A program made the translations under genes and the position numbers. Below are positions 8,841-17,527 of a DNA stretch of 64,000 bases, piece after piece (position 1 is the first letter of the stretch; every line of letters begins with the position of its first letter). The DNA comes from Arthrobacter jiangjiafuii. GTDB taxonomy: Bacteria; Actinomycetota; Actinomycetes; Actinomycetales; Micrococcaceae. Where the stretch lies: the NCBI RefSeq assembly GCF_018622995.1, contig NZ_CP076022.1, forward strand, positions 992,001-1,056,000, written 5' to 3'. The notes beneath the pieces are model-generated. The model ran no database searches, was not told the DNA's origin, and saw only the letters and a program-made list of their open reading frames with translations.

Positions 8841-9017
8841 ATGGCTAAACTCAGTGCCGATATCATGGCCGTTTTGCGTTGCCCCGTGACCGGCTCCGCG
8901 CTGGAGGAGGAGGACGGCTGGCTGGTCTCGACCGTTCCGGATGCTTCCGGCGCCCGCCTCCGGTACGCCTTGGAAGAAGGAATTCCCGTGCTGCTGGCCC
9001 CTCGGGCCACAGTTTAA
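8841..9017 (+). CDS. Trm112 family small protein
   Basis: A 58-residue protein, [20 protein letters not shown] at its N-terminus, matching the short Trm112/UPF0434 family. Members bind zinc and act as partners that stabilise methyltransferases. This one has only one cysteine of the usual set (C14 in LRCPVTGS) and ends in the conserved [10 protein letters not shown] stretch, as in many actinobacterial members. The ATG at 8841 is the natural start; the frame is open further upstream only because it runs through DUF3499 sequence. It ends 34 bp before ahcY, so the two are probably co-transcribed, a plausible tie between a methyltransferase helper and S-adenosylhomocysteine removal. Confidence 0.7.
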   Translation: MAKLSADIMAVLRCPVTGSALEEEDGWLVSTVPDASGARLRYALEEGIPVLLAPRATV

Positions 9018-9051
9018 GCATCCGACACACTCCAAACTGAGGATCTTCCGC

Positions 9052-10530
9052 GTGAGTATCGATTTCAAAGTTGCCGACCTGTCCCTGGCCGAAGCCGGAC
9101 GCCACCAGATCCGCCTGGCCGAGCATGAGATGCCAGGCCTCATGGCCCTGCGCCGTGAATTCGGTCCCTCCCAGCCGCTGAAGGGGGCGCGGATCGCCGG
9201 CTCCCTGCATATGACCGTGCAGACGGCCGTGTTGATCGAAACCCTCACCGCCCTGGGCGCGGAAGTCCGCTGGGCCTCCTGCAATATCTTCTCGACCCAG
9301 GACGAGGCCGCAGCCGCCGTCGTCGTTGGCTCCGGAACCCCGGAGGAACCGGCCGGTGTGCCGGTCTTCGCCTGGAAAAACGAGACGCTGGAAGAATACT
9401 GGTGGACGGCGCAGCAGATCCTGACCTGGCCCGAGGGATCCGGCGGCCCGAACATGATCCTGGACGACGGCGGCGACGCCACCATGCTGCTGCACGACGG
9501 GGTGAAGTTCGAAGCCGCGGGCGCCGTGCCGGAGAACCCGGTCGAGGGCGACCCGGACTACGCGCATGAATACACGATCGTGCTGGACGTACTGCGTAAG
9601 TCCCTGGCCGAAAACCCGGGGAAATGGACCGAAATCGCCAAGGGCATCCGCGGCGTCACCGAGGAAACGACCACCGGCGTCCTTCGGCTTTACCAGCTCG
9701 CCGCCGAGGGGCAGCTGCTCTTCCCGGCCATCAACGTCAACGACTCGGTCACCAAGTCCAAGTTCGACAACAAATACGGCATCCGGCACTCCCTCCCGGA
9801 CGGACTGAACCGTGCCACCGATACCCTGATCGGCGGCAAGGTGGTTGTGGTCTGCGGCTACGGCGACGTCGGCAAGGGCGCTGCCGAAGCGCTGCGCGGC
9901 CAGGGAGCACGGGTGATCGTCACGGAAATCGATCCGATCTGCGCCCTGCAGGCAGCCATGGACGGCTACCAGGTGGCCAGGCTGGAATCAGTGCTTGGCT
10001 CCGCCGATATGTTCATCACCGCCACTGGCAACAAAGACATCATCATGGCCGAACACATGGCCGGGATGAAGCACCAGGCAATCGTGGGCAACGTGGGACA
10101 CTTCGACAACGAGATCGACATGGCCGGACTCGCCAAGGTTCCGGGCATCCGCAAGGTCGAAATCAAGCCGCAGGTGCACGAGTGGATCTTCGATGAGGGA
10201 ACCGACTCGCAGCGCAGCATCATTGTGCTCTCCGAGGGCCGGCTGCTGAACCTGGGCAACGCCACCGGACATCCGTCCTTTGTCATGTCCAACTCCTTCA
10301 CGAACCAGACCATCGCGCAGATTGAGCTGTTCACCAAGCACGGCAAGTCCGTGGAAGAGGGCGGCTACGCCAACCAGGTCTACGTGCTGCCCAAGGTGCT
10401 GGACGAAAAGGTGGCCCGCCTGCACCTGGACGCCCTGGGGGTTGAACTGACGCAGCTGTCCAAGAGCCAGGCCGAATATCTTGGCGTGGACGTGGCCGGG
10501 CCCTTCAAGCCGGAGCACTACCGCTACTAG
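9052..10530 (+). CDS. ahcY: Adenosylhomocysteinase (SAH hydrolase)
   Basis: A 492-residue enzyme, the usual length of actinobacterial SahH. It splits S-adenosylhomocysteine into adenosine and homocysteine, relieving product inhibition of methyltransferases. Visible are the N-terminal substrate domain ([20 protein letters not shown]), the NAD-binding loop [20 protein letters not shown], the ribose-binding [15 protein letters not shown], and the C-terminal tail ending KPEHYRY that reaches the neighbouring subunit. The GTG at 9052 is chosen because TGAGGA lies 8 nt upstream and the protein then begins [17 protein letters not shown]; the frame is open to 8941 but that extension is not conserved. 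Confidence 0.96.
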   Translation: MSIDFKVADLSLAEAGRHQIRLAEHEMPGLMALRREFGPSQPLKGARIAGSLHMTVQTAVLIETLTALGAEVRWASCNIFSTQDEAAAAVVVGSGTPEEPAGVPVFAWKNETLEEYWWTAQQILTWPEGSGGPNMILDDGGDATMLLHDGVKFEAAGAVPENPVEGDPDYAHEYTIVLDVLRKSLAENPGKWTEIAKGIRGVTEETTTGVLRLYQLAAEGQLLFPAINVNDSVTKSKFDNKYGIRHSLPDGLNRATDTLIGGKVVVVCGYGDVGKGAAEALRGQGARVIVTEIDPICALQAAMDGYQVARLESVLGSADMFITATGNKDIIMAEHMAGMKHQAIVGNVGHFDNEIDMAGLAKVPGIRKVEIKPQVHEWIFDEGTDSQRSIIVLSEGRLLNLGNATGHPSFVMSNSFTNQTIAQIELFTKHGKSVEEGGYANQVYVLPKVLDEKVARLHLDALGVELTQLSKSQAEYLGVDVAGPFKPEHYRY

Positions 10531-10548
10531 CACCACCCGGTACTGGAA

Positions 10549-10584
10549 CCGGCGGCCGGACCGCGACACACGGACGGCCGCCGG
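10549..10584 (+). terminator. Hairpin after ahcY
   Basis: A perfect 10-bp stem (CCGGCGGCCG at 10549-10558 with CGGCCGCCGG at 10575-10584) and a 16-nt loop lie 18 nt after the ahcY stop. There is no T-run, so it may end transcription only weakly or protect the 3' end. Confidence 0.4.
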
Positions 10585-10659
10585 GTGGCCGATGGCGTAA
10601 AATGTGCCGGGGGCCAAGCGTGCTCCGCGTTTAACGAGAGCACCGGGAAAGTAATGGTT

Positions 10660-11901
10660 ATGGCAAAGGGTTCACACAGCCGCAAAGGCTGGATTATCGG
10701 TTCAGTCGTCGCCGGAGTTCTGCTTTTGGGCGGCGGCGCAGCAGCCTTCACGGCCTCATCCTGGACGGGCGGGACCGGCACCGGGGCCTCGGAGTCCTCG
10801 ACCTCCGCTTCCGCCAGCCCCAGCAAGCCTGCCGTCCCCAAACCGGTGGCAGTGGTGACGCCGGACGCCGGAGCGGTCGAAGTCAATCCGGTCACCGCCC
10901 CGGTCATCACCGTGAGCGAAGGGACCGTGAAGTCCGCCGTCCTGGCCCCTGAATCCGGCGGCGAGCCGGTCCCGGGAGAGCTCAGCGCCGGCGGCACAGT
11001 CTGGACCGCGTCCGGCAAACTGGCCTTCAACACCGCCTACGCCCTGAAATACACGCTGGCCGACGCCAACGGCGACACCAGCACCGAGACCCGGAAGTTC
11101 ACCACCGTTTCCGAGGCCAACGAGGCCAACGCCTTCATGTACCCCGCCTCGGGCTCCACCGTGGGCACCGGACAGCCGATCGAGCTGAGCTTCAGCGAAC
11201 CCGTCCTCAATAAGCCCGCTGTGGAAGCTGCCATCACCGTGACCTCGACCTCCGGGCAGGTGGGGGCGTTCTACTGGATCAGCGACACAAAGGTCCGCTA
11301 CCGGGCCGAGGAGTTCTGGGCGCCGAACAGCACCGTGACCGTGGATATGCAGCTGTTCGGCGTGGACTTCGGCAACGGCATGATCGGCAACTTCAACGAA
11401 ACCGCCAGCTTCACCACGCACAACACCCGGCTGGCCGTCGTGGACAACGCAGACAAGATGATGCGCGTCTACATCGATGGCGTGCTCACGCGGACCTTCC
11501 CGGTCACGCTGGGCACCCAGGACTGGCCCTCCACCATCGGCTACCACGTGATCATGGACCAGCACGAAACCATCCCGTTCCGGGCCGAGTCGATCGGGCT
11601 GAAGCCCGGCGACAAGGACTACTACGAGCCGGTCACCGCCAAGAACGCCTCCCGCCTGTCCCAGGGCGGGGCCTTCATCCACGAGGCACTGCCTGCCGCC
11701 CAGTCCATCCTGGGCGTGATGAACGTGTCCCACGGCTGCATCGGGATGAGTCCCGAGGGCGCGAAATACATGTACGACAATTTCGACGCCGGCGACGTGG
11801 TCCAGGTCCTGAACACCGGCTACGGACCCATGTTTGTCTGGGACGGCTTCGGCGACTGGAACGTGCCCTGGGCGGAGTGGGTCAGCCAGCCCAAGCAGTA
11901 G
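10660..11901 (+). CDS. L,D-transpeptidase with Ig-like domains, membrane-anchored
   Basis: A 413-residue cell-wall crosslinking enzyme. A basic N-terminus and one helix (about residues 10-33, GWIIGSVVAGVLLLGGGAAA) anchor it; a Ser/Ala-rich linker, two Ig-like domains (about 60-260) and a YkuD domain (about 265-390) follow. The catalytic motif is SHGCIGMS with C360 as nucleophile. L,D-transpeptidases form 3-3 crosslinks that resist most penicillins. Of two ATGs, 10660 has GGGAAAG 8 nt upstream, while 10654 lies only 2 nt from it. The C-terminal tail (VWDGFGDWNVPWAEW) is the aromatic extension seen in mycobacterial LdtMt2-type enzymes. Confidence 0.9.
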   Translation: MAKGSHSRKGWIIGSVVAGVLLLGGGAAAFTASSWTGGTGTGASESSTSASASPSKPAVPKPVAVVTPDAGAVEVNPVTAPVITVSEGTVKSAVLAPESGGEPVPGELSAGGTVWTASGKLAFNTAYALKYTLADANGDTSTETRKFTTVSEANEANAFMYPASGSTVGTGQPIELSFSEPVLNKPAVEAAITVTSTSGQVGAFYWISDTKVRYRAEEFWAPNSTVTVDMQLFGVDFGNGMIGNFNETASFTTHNTRLAVVDNADKMMRVYIDGVLTRTFPVTLGTQDWPSTIGYHVIMDQHETIPFRAESIGLKPGDKDYYEPVTAKNASRLSQGGAFIHEALPAAQSILGVMNVSHGCIGMSPEGAKYMYDNFDAGDVVQVLNTGYGPMFVWDGFGDWNVPWAEWVSQPKQ

Positions 11902-11910
11902 GGGCGGCTT

Positions 11911-12714
11911 CTACTGCTCGAAGGGCAGCCGGTGCAGCCGGCGCCCGACCCTCTCCGATTGCTCCCGCTGCCGGGTCAGGGCGCGGAAACTGCGCTCGCG
12001 CCGCTCGACCATGACCGCGCGGAGATAGTCTCCGGCGGCAGTGCCGGGCGGAGGCTGCGGCGAGACGAAAGCAGCAACCTCCGCCGCCAGCTCCGCGGCC
12101 AAAGCGGCACGGGAGCGCGGGGAGAGCCTGGCGCTCTGGTCCAGGAAACGCGACACCCGCCGGGCCAGGGCATCGGGCAGCCGGCCAATGTCGGCAAGCC
12201 CGGCCCAGCCCCTCAGGGCCGGCGGCATCACGGCCGGCACAGGTGCGGGAGCGCCCACCCGCTCCCGAAGGGCGTACGTTCCGGCCATCAGGTCCCCGAG
12301 ACGCTTGGACTTCTCATTGAACAACGCCACCACAAAGGCAAGGGACCCGGCGGTCAGGTAGATTTCCAGCACGGCGGCCATGCCGCGGATAAACGCGTGG
12401 CGGAAGCGCACCGCCCCGCCGTCGTCACGCACTATCCGCAGTCCCATGGCCAGCCGGCCCAGCGACTTGCCGCGGGACAGCGTCTCCACAGCCACCGGAA
12501 CCACCACCAGGACCAGCACCACGATGACCAGGATCAGTGCCCGGCCCAGCGCGGGATCCAGTGATTCGCTCAACGTCTGCGCGAACAGCACCAGCAGCGC
12601 CAAAAGCAGCAGGAGCTGGACAAAGACATCGATGATTGAGCTCAGGGCGCGGGCGGCAAACGACGCCGGCCGCAGCTCCAGGACCACTGCCTCTCCGGTG
12701 ACGATCGAACTCAC
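11911..12714 (-). CDS. RDD family membrane protein
   Basis: A 267-residue protein with the RDD domain in its first 150 residues: the arginine-aspartate start (SFAARALSSIIDVFVQ), two strongly hydrophobic helices (about 31-52 and 60-80), the GKSLGRLAMGLRIVRDDGG motif and a third helix before NEKSKRLGDLMAGTYALR. The rest is cytoplasmic and Ala/Arg-rich. RDD proteins are poorly understood; some act as ion antiporters. It stands divergent to the SpoIIM gene, the same pairing as Rv3695/Rv3694c in mycobacteria. Confidence 0.8.
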   Translation of the reverse strand: MSSIVTGEAVVLELRPASFAARALSSIIDVFVQLLLLLALLVLFAQTLSESLDPALGRALILVIVVLVLVVVPVAVETLSRGKSLGRLAMGLRIVRDDGGAVRFRHAFIRGMAAVLEIYLTAGSLAFVVALFNEKSKRLGDLMAGTYALRERVGAPAPVPAVMPPALRGWAGLADIGRLPDALARRVSRFLDQSARLSPRSRAALAAELAAEVAAFVSPQPPPGTAAGDYLRAVMVERRERSFRALTRQREQSERVGRRLHRLPFEQ

Positions 12715-12772
12715 GGTTCTCCTCCTGGCCGGCGCTGCGATGGAAAGTCCACTGTACCCAGCAGGCGGGCGC

Positions 12773-12778
12773 TAGGGT
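12773..12778 (+). promoter_or_regulatory. Leaderless -10 box of the SpoIIM gene
   Basis: TAGGGT ends 6 nt before the GTG at 12785, so transcription should begin on the start codon. No ribosome-binding sequence lies between. Confidence 0.5.
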
Positions 12779-12784
12779 GTAAGC

Positions 12785-13780
12785 GTGGATATGGAATCCT
12801 TCAGCGCCGTACATGCCTCCGACTGGCAGCGGCTGGACGAGCTTGCCGGGCGGCGCCGGCTCAGCGGCGAGGAAGCCGATGAGCTGCTGCGCCTCTACCA
12901 GCGGACCTCGGCCCACCTGTCCATGGTCCGTTCCGTGGCCCCCGAGAGCCCCCTCTCCGCCACCCTGTCCATGCGGCTGTCCCGGGCACGGACCCGCTTC
13001 ACCGGTGCCCGGTCCAATGTCGCCGAGGACCTGGTGCACTTCTTCGTTTTCGCGCTGCCGGCGGGCTTCTACCGGGTGCGGTGGCTCACGGTTGCCGTGG
13101 GTGCCGTCTTCATCCTGATCGCCGTGCTGGCCGGAATCTGGGCCGCCACCACGCCGGGGGTCATCGCGGCGACTCTGGGGTCGGAGAGCGAGATCCGGCA
13201 GTACGTCGAGCAGGACTTCGCGGCCTATTACACGGAGAACCCCGCGGCCTCCTTCGCCGGACTGGTCTGGACCAACAATGCGTGGATAGCACTGCAGGCC
13301 GTAGCCTTCGGCATCACCGGGATCTGGGGCCCGTTTGTGCTCTACCAAAACGCCATGGGTGTCGGAACCGCTGGCGGCGTCATGGCTGCCTACGGCGAGC
13401 TGGGCCAATTCTTCTCCCTGATCCTGCCGCACGGCCTGATGGAGCTGACGGCAGTGTTCATTGCCGTGGCCGCAGGGTTGCGGATCTTCTGGGCCTGGGT
13501 GGCGCCCGGCCGGCGGACCCGCGCGGCATCACTGGCTGCCGAGGGGCGGTCACTGTTCACCGTGGCCCTGGGCCTGGTGATCGTGCTGTTCCTGTCCGGG
13601 CTGGTGGAGGGCTTTGTCACCGGATCGTCGATGCCGACCTGGCTGCGGATCGGCATCGGAGCAGCACTGCTTGCCGCCTACTGGGCCTACACGCTTATTC
13701 TGGGCGGCCGGGCCTACCGGGCAGGGCACCGGGGAGACCTGTCCAGGCGGGACACCGGGGATGTCCTGCGCACCGCGTGA
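12785..13780 (+). CDS. SpoIIM-family (stage II sporulation protein M-like) membrane protein
   Basis: A 331-residue protein with an N-terminal helical cytoplasmic part and about six membrane helices; conserved features include the HLSMVR segment, NNAWIALQAVAFGITGIWGP and LPHGLMELTAVFIA, which mark the SpoIIM family. In Bacillus the family is part of the engulfment machinery, but these non-sporulating actinobacteria keep it beside RDD and MoxR/DUF58 genes, so the role must differ; it may concern envelope stress or transport. The GTG at 12785 follows a -10 box directly; a second start (ATG 12791) is two codons inside. The MoxR/DUF58/transglutaminase genes expected nearby lie about 10 kb downstream here. 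Confidence 0.82.
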   Translation: MDMESFSAVHASDWQRLDELAGRRRLSGEEADELLRLYQRTSAHLSMVRSVAPESPLSATLSMRLSRARTRFTGARSNVAEDLVHFFVFALPAGFYRVRWLTVAVGAVFILIAVLAGIWAATTPGVIAATLGSESEIRQYVEQDFAAYYTENPAASFAGLVWTNNAWIALQAVAFGITGIWGPFVLYQNAMGVGTAGGVMAAYGELGQFFSLILPHGLMELTAVFIAVAAGLRIFWAWVAPGRRTRAASLAAEGRSLFTVALGLVIVLFLSGLVEGFVTGSSMPTWLRIGIGAALLAAYWAYTLILGGRAYRAGHRGDLSRRDTGDVLRTA

Positions 13781-13977
13781 GCCGTCATGCCGGCACTCAT
13801 CCCGCTGCTCAAGGAACCAAATAGGTAACGGTCCGCGCAGTCCGCGCCGGGCCCCGGGGTGGCGGCGCCGTCATGATGCGCTTGCCCGGTAGGGTCGAAG
13901 AAGGATGGGAGCCGGAAAGCGCACCGGTCTCCGCAAACAGGCCATGAAGACAGGCCAGGGAAGTGAAAGAGGAAGTA

Positions 13978-15570
13978 GTGGCAAGCCAGGACGATACCCC
14001 CCAGCAGCACCCGACGTCCGGAGGCTCCGCCGAACCGGAGCGTACCCGTCCCGGGCAGAACCGCCATAGCCCGGACAGCCTCAGCGATGCCAGCGAGACC
14101 ATTGTGCGCGGAGAGCATGCGGTGGGAACCGAAACGGCTGCGCTTGCGGCCGACGACGGCGCCGCAGCTGCGCCCGCGGCCAACGGCAGCACCGCAGCCG
14201 GTCTTGCCGATGACGGCTCAAACCACGAGGACTGGGACGCTGCCTTCGCCGACGCCGCCGGAACCGCCCCTGCTGACGCGTCACCCGCAGCGGACGCTGC
14301 CGGTGACGCACGAGCGGTGCAGCGGGACGCCGGGGCGGCCGAGGCCGACGTGGTACCGGGCGGCCATCCCTCCCTGGCCCAGCGCAGCACCCTGCCGATG
14401 CGGCGGGCCAGCACCATGCCCGACGTCAGCGGCTATGGAGAGCTCTCCCCGGAGGAGACCGAACAGGCCGGCGCACTTGATGCACCCATGGGCGACTCCC
14501 CAGCGGCGGCGCCAGCTAAGGACACCGGCGCAGCCAAGGACACCGGGGCCGCAGACGGCTCTGCTGCAGCCGGGGCATCAGCGGCTGCCGTAGCGGCAGC
14601 AGGCGTCACGTCTTCAGCGGATCCGAACCCTCAAACCGCCGCTCTGGAGACCGCGGCCGTGGAAGGCACAGACGCCGGACGCACAGACGCCGGACGCGCA
14701 GACGCCGGACAGACGGACGCCGAGCGCTCGGACGCCGACAGCGCCGAATCCGGCCAGCCGTTGGATGCGCGCACGGCCGACGACGAGATCTCCGCCGAGG
14801 AGGCCCGCCGCCGGGCTGAGGAACGCGAACGGGCGGGGAAGGCCAAGCCGATCCTGGCCCGTGTCCTGCAGGTGATGGTTGCCGTCTTCTTCCCGGTCAT
14901 GCTCCTGGCCGCTGCCATCCGGGCCGTAGCCACCCCGCTGTTCCTCTGGGCCGAGTACCACCGTCCGGGCTTCCCCGCGGACAGCTACGGGTTCTCCACC
15001 GACGACCGGATGACGTACGGCTCCTACGCCGTCGATTACCTGCTGAACTTCTCCGGCGCCCGCTACCTCGGCGACCTGGTGACGACCGGTGGCGAACGGC
15101 TGTACCTGGAGAGCGAAGTCAGCCATATGGCGGACGTGAAGACGGTCCTGACCATCGCGTTTGTGTCCGCACTGGCCATGGCCCTGCTCAGCCTGCTCGC
15201 CTGCTTCTATCTGGCCAAGCGCAGCCCCGGCGGCATCCGCCGGGCGTTCTTCTCCGGGGCCGTGCTGACCCTGGTCCTGATCGGCGCGCTGATCGTGACG
15301 GCAGTCCTGGGCTGGGAGAGTTTCTTCACCCAGGTGCATACGATCTTCTTCGCCCAGGGCAACTGGACGTTCCGGATGGACGACACGTTGATCCGGCTCT
15401 TCCCGGCCCAGTTCTGGATGGACGCGGGCATCGTGATTGCCTCCCTGGTCCTGCTGACCTGCACTGTGGTGCTGGTTGCCACCTGGCCTACCAAGGCCCG
15501 GCGGGAACGTTCGCGGAGCAAGGCCGAAGCGGCCCGCCGCCGCTACCTCGACTCGCTCGAAGCGGTCTGA
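13978..15570 (+). CDS. TIGR01906 (DUF1461) family membrane protein with a long disordered N-terminus
   Basis: A 530-residue protein. The C-terminal 250 residues match the TIGR01906/DUF1461 family: five helices and an outside loop (about residues 315-385) that reads RPGFPADSYGFSTDDRMTYG, with the family's YAVDYLLN and HMADVK motifs. The function of the family is unknown. The first 280 residues are unusual: almost wholly Ala, Asp, Gly, Thr and Glu, acidic, no hydrophobic core, with a short tandem DAGRTDAGRADAGQTDA stretch (about 235-255). The GTG at 13978 is used because AGAGGAAG lies 5 nt upstream; another GTG at 13963 has worse spacing. Confidence 0.78.
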   Translation: MASQDDTPQQHPTSGGSAEPERTRPGQNRHSPDSLSDASETIVRGEHAVGTETAALAADDGAAAAPAANGSTAAGLADDGSNHEDWDAAFADAAGTAPADASPAADAAGDARAVQRDAGAAEADVVPGGHPSLAQRSTLPMRRASTMPDVSGYGELSPEETEQAGALDAPMGDSPAAAPAKDTGAAKDTGAADGSAAAGASAAAVAAAGVTSSADPNPQTAALETAAVEGTDAGRTDAGRADAGQTDAERSDADSAESGQPLDARTADDEISAEEARRRAEERERAGKAKPILARVLQVMVAVFFPVMLLAAAIRAVATPLFLWAEYHRPGFPADSYGFSTDDRMTYGSYAVDYLLNFSGARYLGDLVTTGGERLYLESEVSHMADVKTVLTIAFVSALAMALLSLLACFYLAKRSPGGIRRAFFSGAVLTLVLIGALIVTAVLGWESFFTQVHTIFFAQGNWTFRMDDTLIRLFPAQFWMDAGIVIASLVLLTCTVVLVATWPTKARRERSRSKAEAARRRYLDSLEAV

Positions 15571-15594
15571 CCCAACACAAGCCGCACCAACAAG

Positions 15595-15640
15595 AACTGC
15601 CCGTCTCGGATCCACGGATCCGGGACGGGCAGTTTTGTTT
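15595..15640. terminator. Bidirectional intrinsic terminator
   Basis: A 19-bp stem (one G-T pair) runs from AACTGCCCGTC at 15595 to GACGGGCAGTT ending at 15634, followed by TTTGTTT. It lies between two converging genes and has T-rich flanks on both strands, so it can end both transcripts. Confidence 0.85.
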
Positions 15641-15667
15641 ACCGGGAGTACCGGTGGCGGCTGCGCG

Positions 15668-17485
15668 CTACTTGGCGTAGAGCTTTTCCACCTCGGCGGA
15701 GTAATCGGCGATGACGGCACTGCGGCGAAGCTTCAGCGTGGCCGTCAGATGACCGGATTCCAGCGAGAAGTCCTGGGGCAGGACAGTGAACTTGCGGATC
15801 TGTTCGGCCTGGGACACGGTGGCATTCGCTGAATCCACTGCCTGCTGCAGCAGGGCCCGGACCCGGGGATCATCTGCAGCGGTCTCGGATGCCGGCTGCG
15901 CAGATCCGTTCTCCCGCGCCCAGGCGGCGAGGGTTTCCTCATCCAAGGTCAGCAGCGCCGTAACGAAGGGCCGGCCCTCGCCGACGACGATGGCCTGGGA
16001 TACCAGCCGGTGCTCGCGGATTTTCTCCTCCAGCGGCCCCGGAGCCACGTTCTTGCCGCCGGCAGTAACCAGGATGTCCTTCTTCCGGCCGGTGATGGTG
16101 AGGAAGCCGTCGTCATCCAGTGAGCCCACGTCGCCGGAATGGAACCACTCGCCGGTGAAGGCGGCAGCGTTGGCTTCCGGGTTGTTGTGGTAGCCCGCAA
16201 AGACACCGGCGCCGCTGATCAGCACCTCGCCGTCGTCGGCGATCCGCACAGTGGTACCCGGCAGCGGCAGGCCCACGGAGCCCACCCGTGCCAGCGGCAC
16301 GGTGTTGACCGTGGCCGGGGCGGTGGTCTCGGTCAGGCCGTAGCCTTCCAGGACCATGACGCCGGCTCCGCGGAAGAAGTGTGCCAGCTGCGGGCTCAGC
16401 GCCGAGGCGCCGCTGATCGCGTAGGTCAGCTTGCCGCCGAAGACGTTGCGGACCTTCGGGTAGAGCATCTTGTCGAAGAGCTTGTGCCGCAGCTTCAGGG
16501 CAGCGGACGGGCCCTTGCCGCCGGCAGCTGCCGAGTTCAGCGCGGTGGAGTAGGCGACGGCGGTGTCAGCGGCTGCAGCGAACAGCTTGCCCTTGCCGGC
16601 GGCCTCCGCGGACTGCTGCGCACCGGCGTAGATCTTTTCGAAGATCCGGGGCACGGCGAGCAGGAATGTCGGCTGGAAGGACTTCAGGTCGGCCATCAGG
16701 TCCGACGCGCTGCCCGAGTGGCCCACCCGCACACCGGCGGCCAGGCAGCCTACCTGCACGGCGCGGGCCAGCACGTGCGCCAGCGGCAGGAACATCAGCG
16801 TGCTGACGTCCTTTTCCTTGAGCATCTCGGGGAGGAACTCCACGATGTTCACCCCGAACAGGGCGAAATTGCCGTGCGTGATTTCGCAGCCCTTGGGGCG
16901 GCCCGTGGTCCCGGAGGTATAGACCATGGAGGCGACGGAATCGAGGCCGGCCGTGGTGCGGGCCGTTTCCAGCTCGTCATCGGTGACGGCGGAACCGGCA
17001 GCGGCCAACTCCGCGAAGGTGCCCTCGGCGCCGTCGGCCTGCATGAGCCAGACCCGGGCCTCGAAGTCGCCGGACGCAGCGGCCGCCGAGACTACCGCGG
17101 CTTTGCGGCCATCTTCGACGAACACGTGGGCGGCGCCGGAATCCTCGAGGATCCACTCCACCTGCGAGGGGGAGGAGGTTTCGTAGATGGGTACCGTGAC
17201 GGCACCGGCGAACCAGACCGCAAGGTCCACCAGGGTCCACTCGTAGCTGGTCTTGGACATGACGGCTACGCTGTCGCCGGGGCGGACACCCAGTCCGATC
17301 AGGCCTTTGGCCAGTTCGCTGACCTGGGTGAGGAAGTCATTGGCACTAACGTTTTTCCAGCCGCCGTCGCTCTTCAGTGAGAACAGGGGATGGTCGGGGG
17401 TCTTTGCATGCAGTCCCACCAGGATGTCGGTGATATTCGACTCCGCAGCGAGATGGACCAGTAAATCAGTGGCGGATTCGCGCAC
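15668..17485 (-). CDS. Long-chain acyl-CoA synthetase (AMP-dependent ligase, FadD15-like)
   Basis: A 605-residue enzyme of usual length for FadD15-type ligases. It activates fatty acids with ATP to acyl-AMP, then acyl-CoA. Motifs: the phosphate loop MVYTSGTTGRPKGCEITHGN (about residues 188-207), GYGLTETTAP, the hinge GDVGSLDDDGFLTITGRKKD and the C-terminal ATLKLRR region where the catalytic lysine sits. The GTG start at 17485 gives MRESATDLLVHL. It lies 42 bp downstream of the mannosyltransferase gene on the same strand, so the two may share a transcript. Chain-length preference cannot be read from sequence. Confidence 0.9.
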   Translation of the reverse strand: MRESATDLLVHLAAESNITDILVGLHAKTPDHPLFSLKSDGGWKNVSANDFLTQVSELAKGLIGLGVRPGDSVAVMSKTSYEWTLVDLAVWFAGAVTVPIYETSSPSQVEWILEDSGAAHVFVEDGRKAAVVSAAAASGDFEARVWLMQADGAEGTFAELAAAGSAVTDDELETARTTAGLDSVASMVYTSGTTGRPKGCEITHGNFALFGVNIVEFLPEMLKEKDVSTLMFLPLAHVLARAVQVGCLAAGVRVGHSGSASDLMADLKSFQPTFLLAVPRIFEKIYAGAQQSAEAAGKGKLFAAAADTAVAYSTALNSAAAGGKGPSAALKLRHKLFDKMLYPKVRNVFGGKLTYAISGASALSPQLAHFFRGAGVMVLEGYGLTETTAPATVNTVPLARVGSVGLPLPGTTVRIADDGEVLISGAGVFAGYHNNPEANAAAFTGEWFHSGDVGSLDDDGFLTITGRKKDILVTAGGKNVAPGPLEEKIREHRLVSQAIVVGEGRPFVTALLTLDEETLAAWARENGSAQPASETAADDPRVRALLQQAVDSANATVSQAEQIRKFTVLPQDFSLESGHLTATLKLRRSAVIADYSAEVEKLYAK

Positions 17486-17527
17486 CGTTGGCCTCTCTTT
17501 CTGTGCCTGAGCACATGGGTATTGAGA

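Noticed and set aside
8744-9051. SAH or SAM riboswitch before ahcY
   Set aside because: The region is occupied by a Trm112-like gene and a 34-bp gap with an ordinary ribosome site; no aptamer-like structure is visible.
16139-17380. Long open frame antisense to the acyl-CoA ligase
   Set aside because: High GC opens antisense frames; the product is Gly/His/Arg-rich low-complexity sequence, while the minus strand encodes a complete AMP-ligase.
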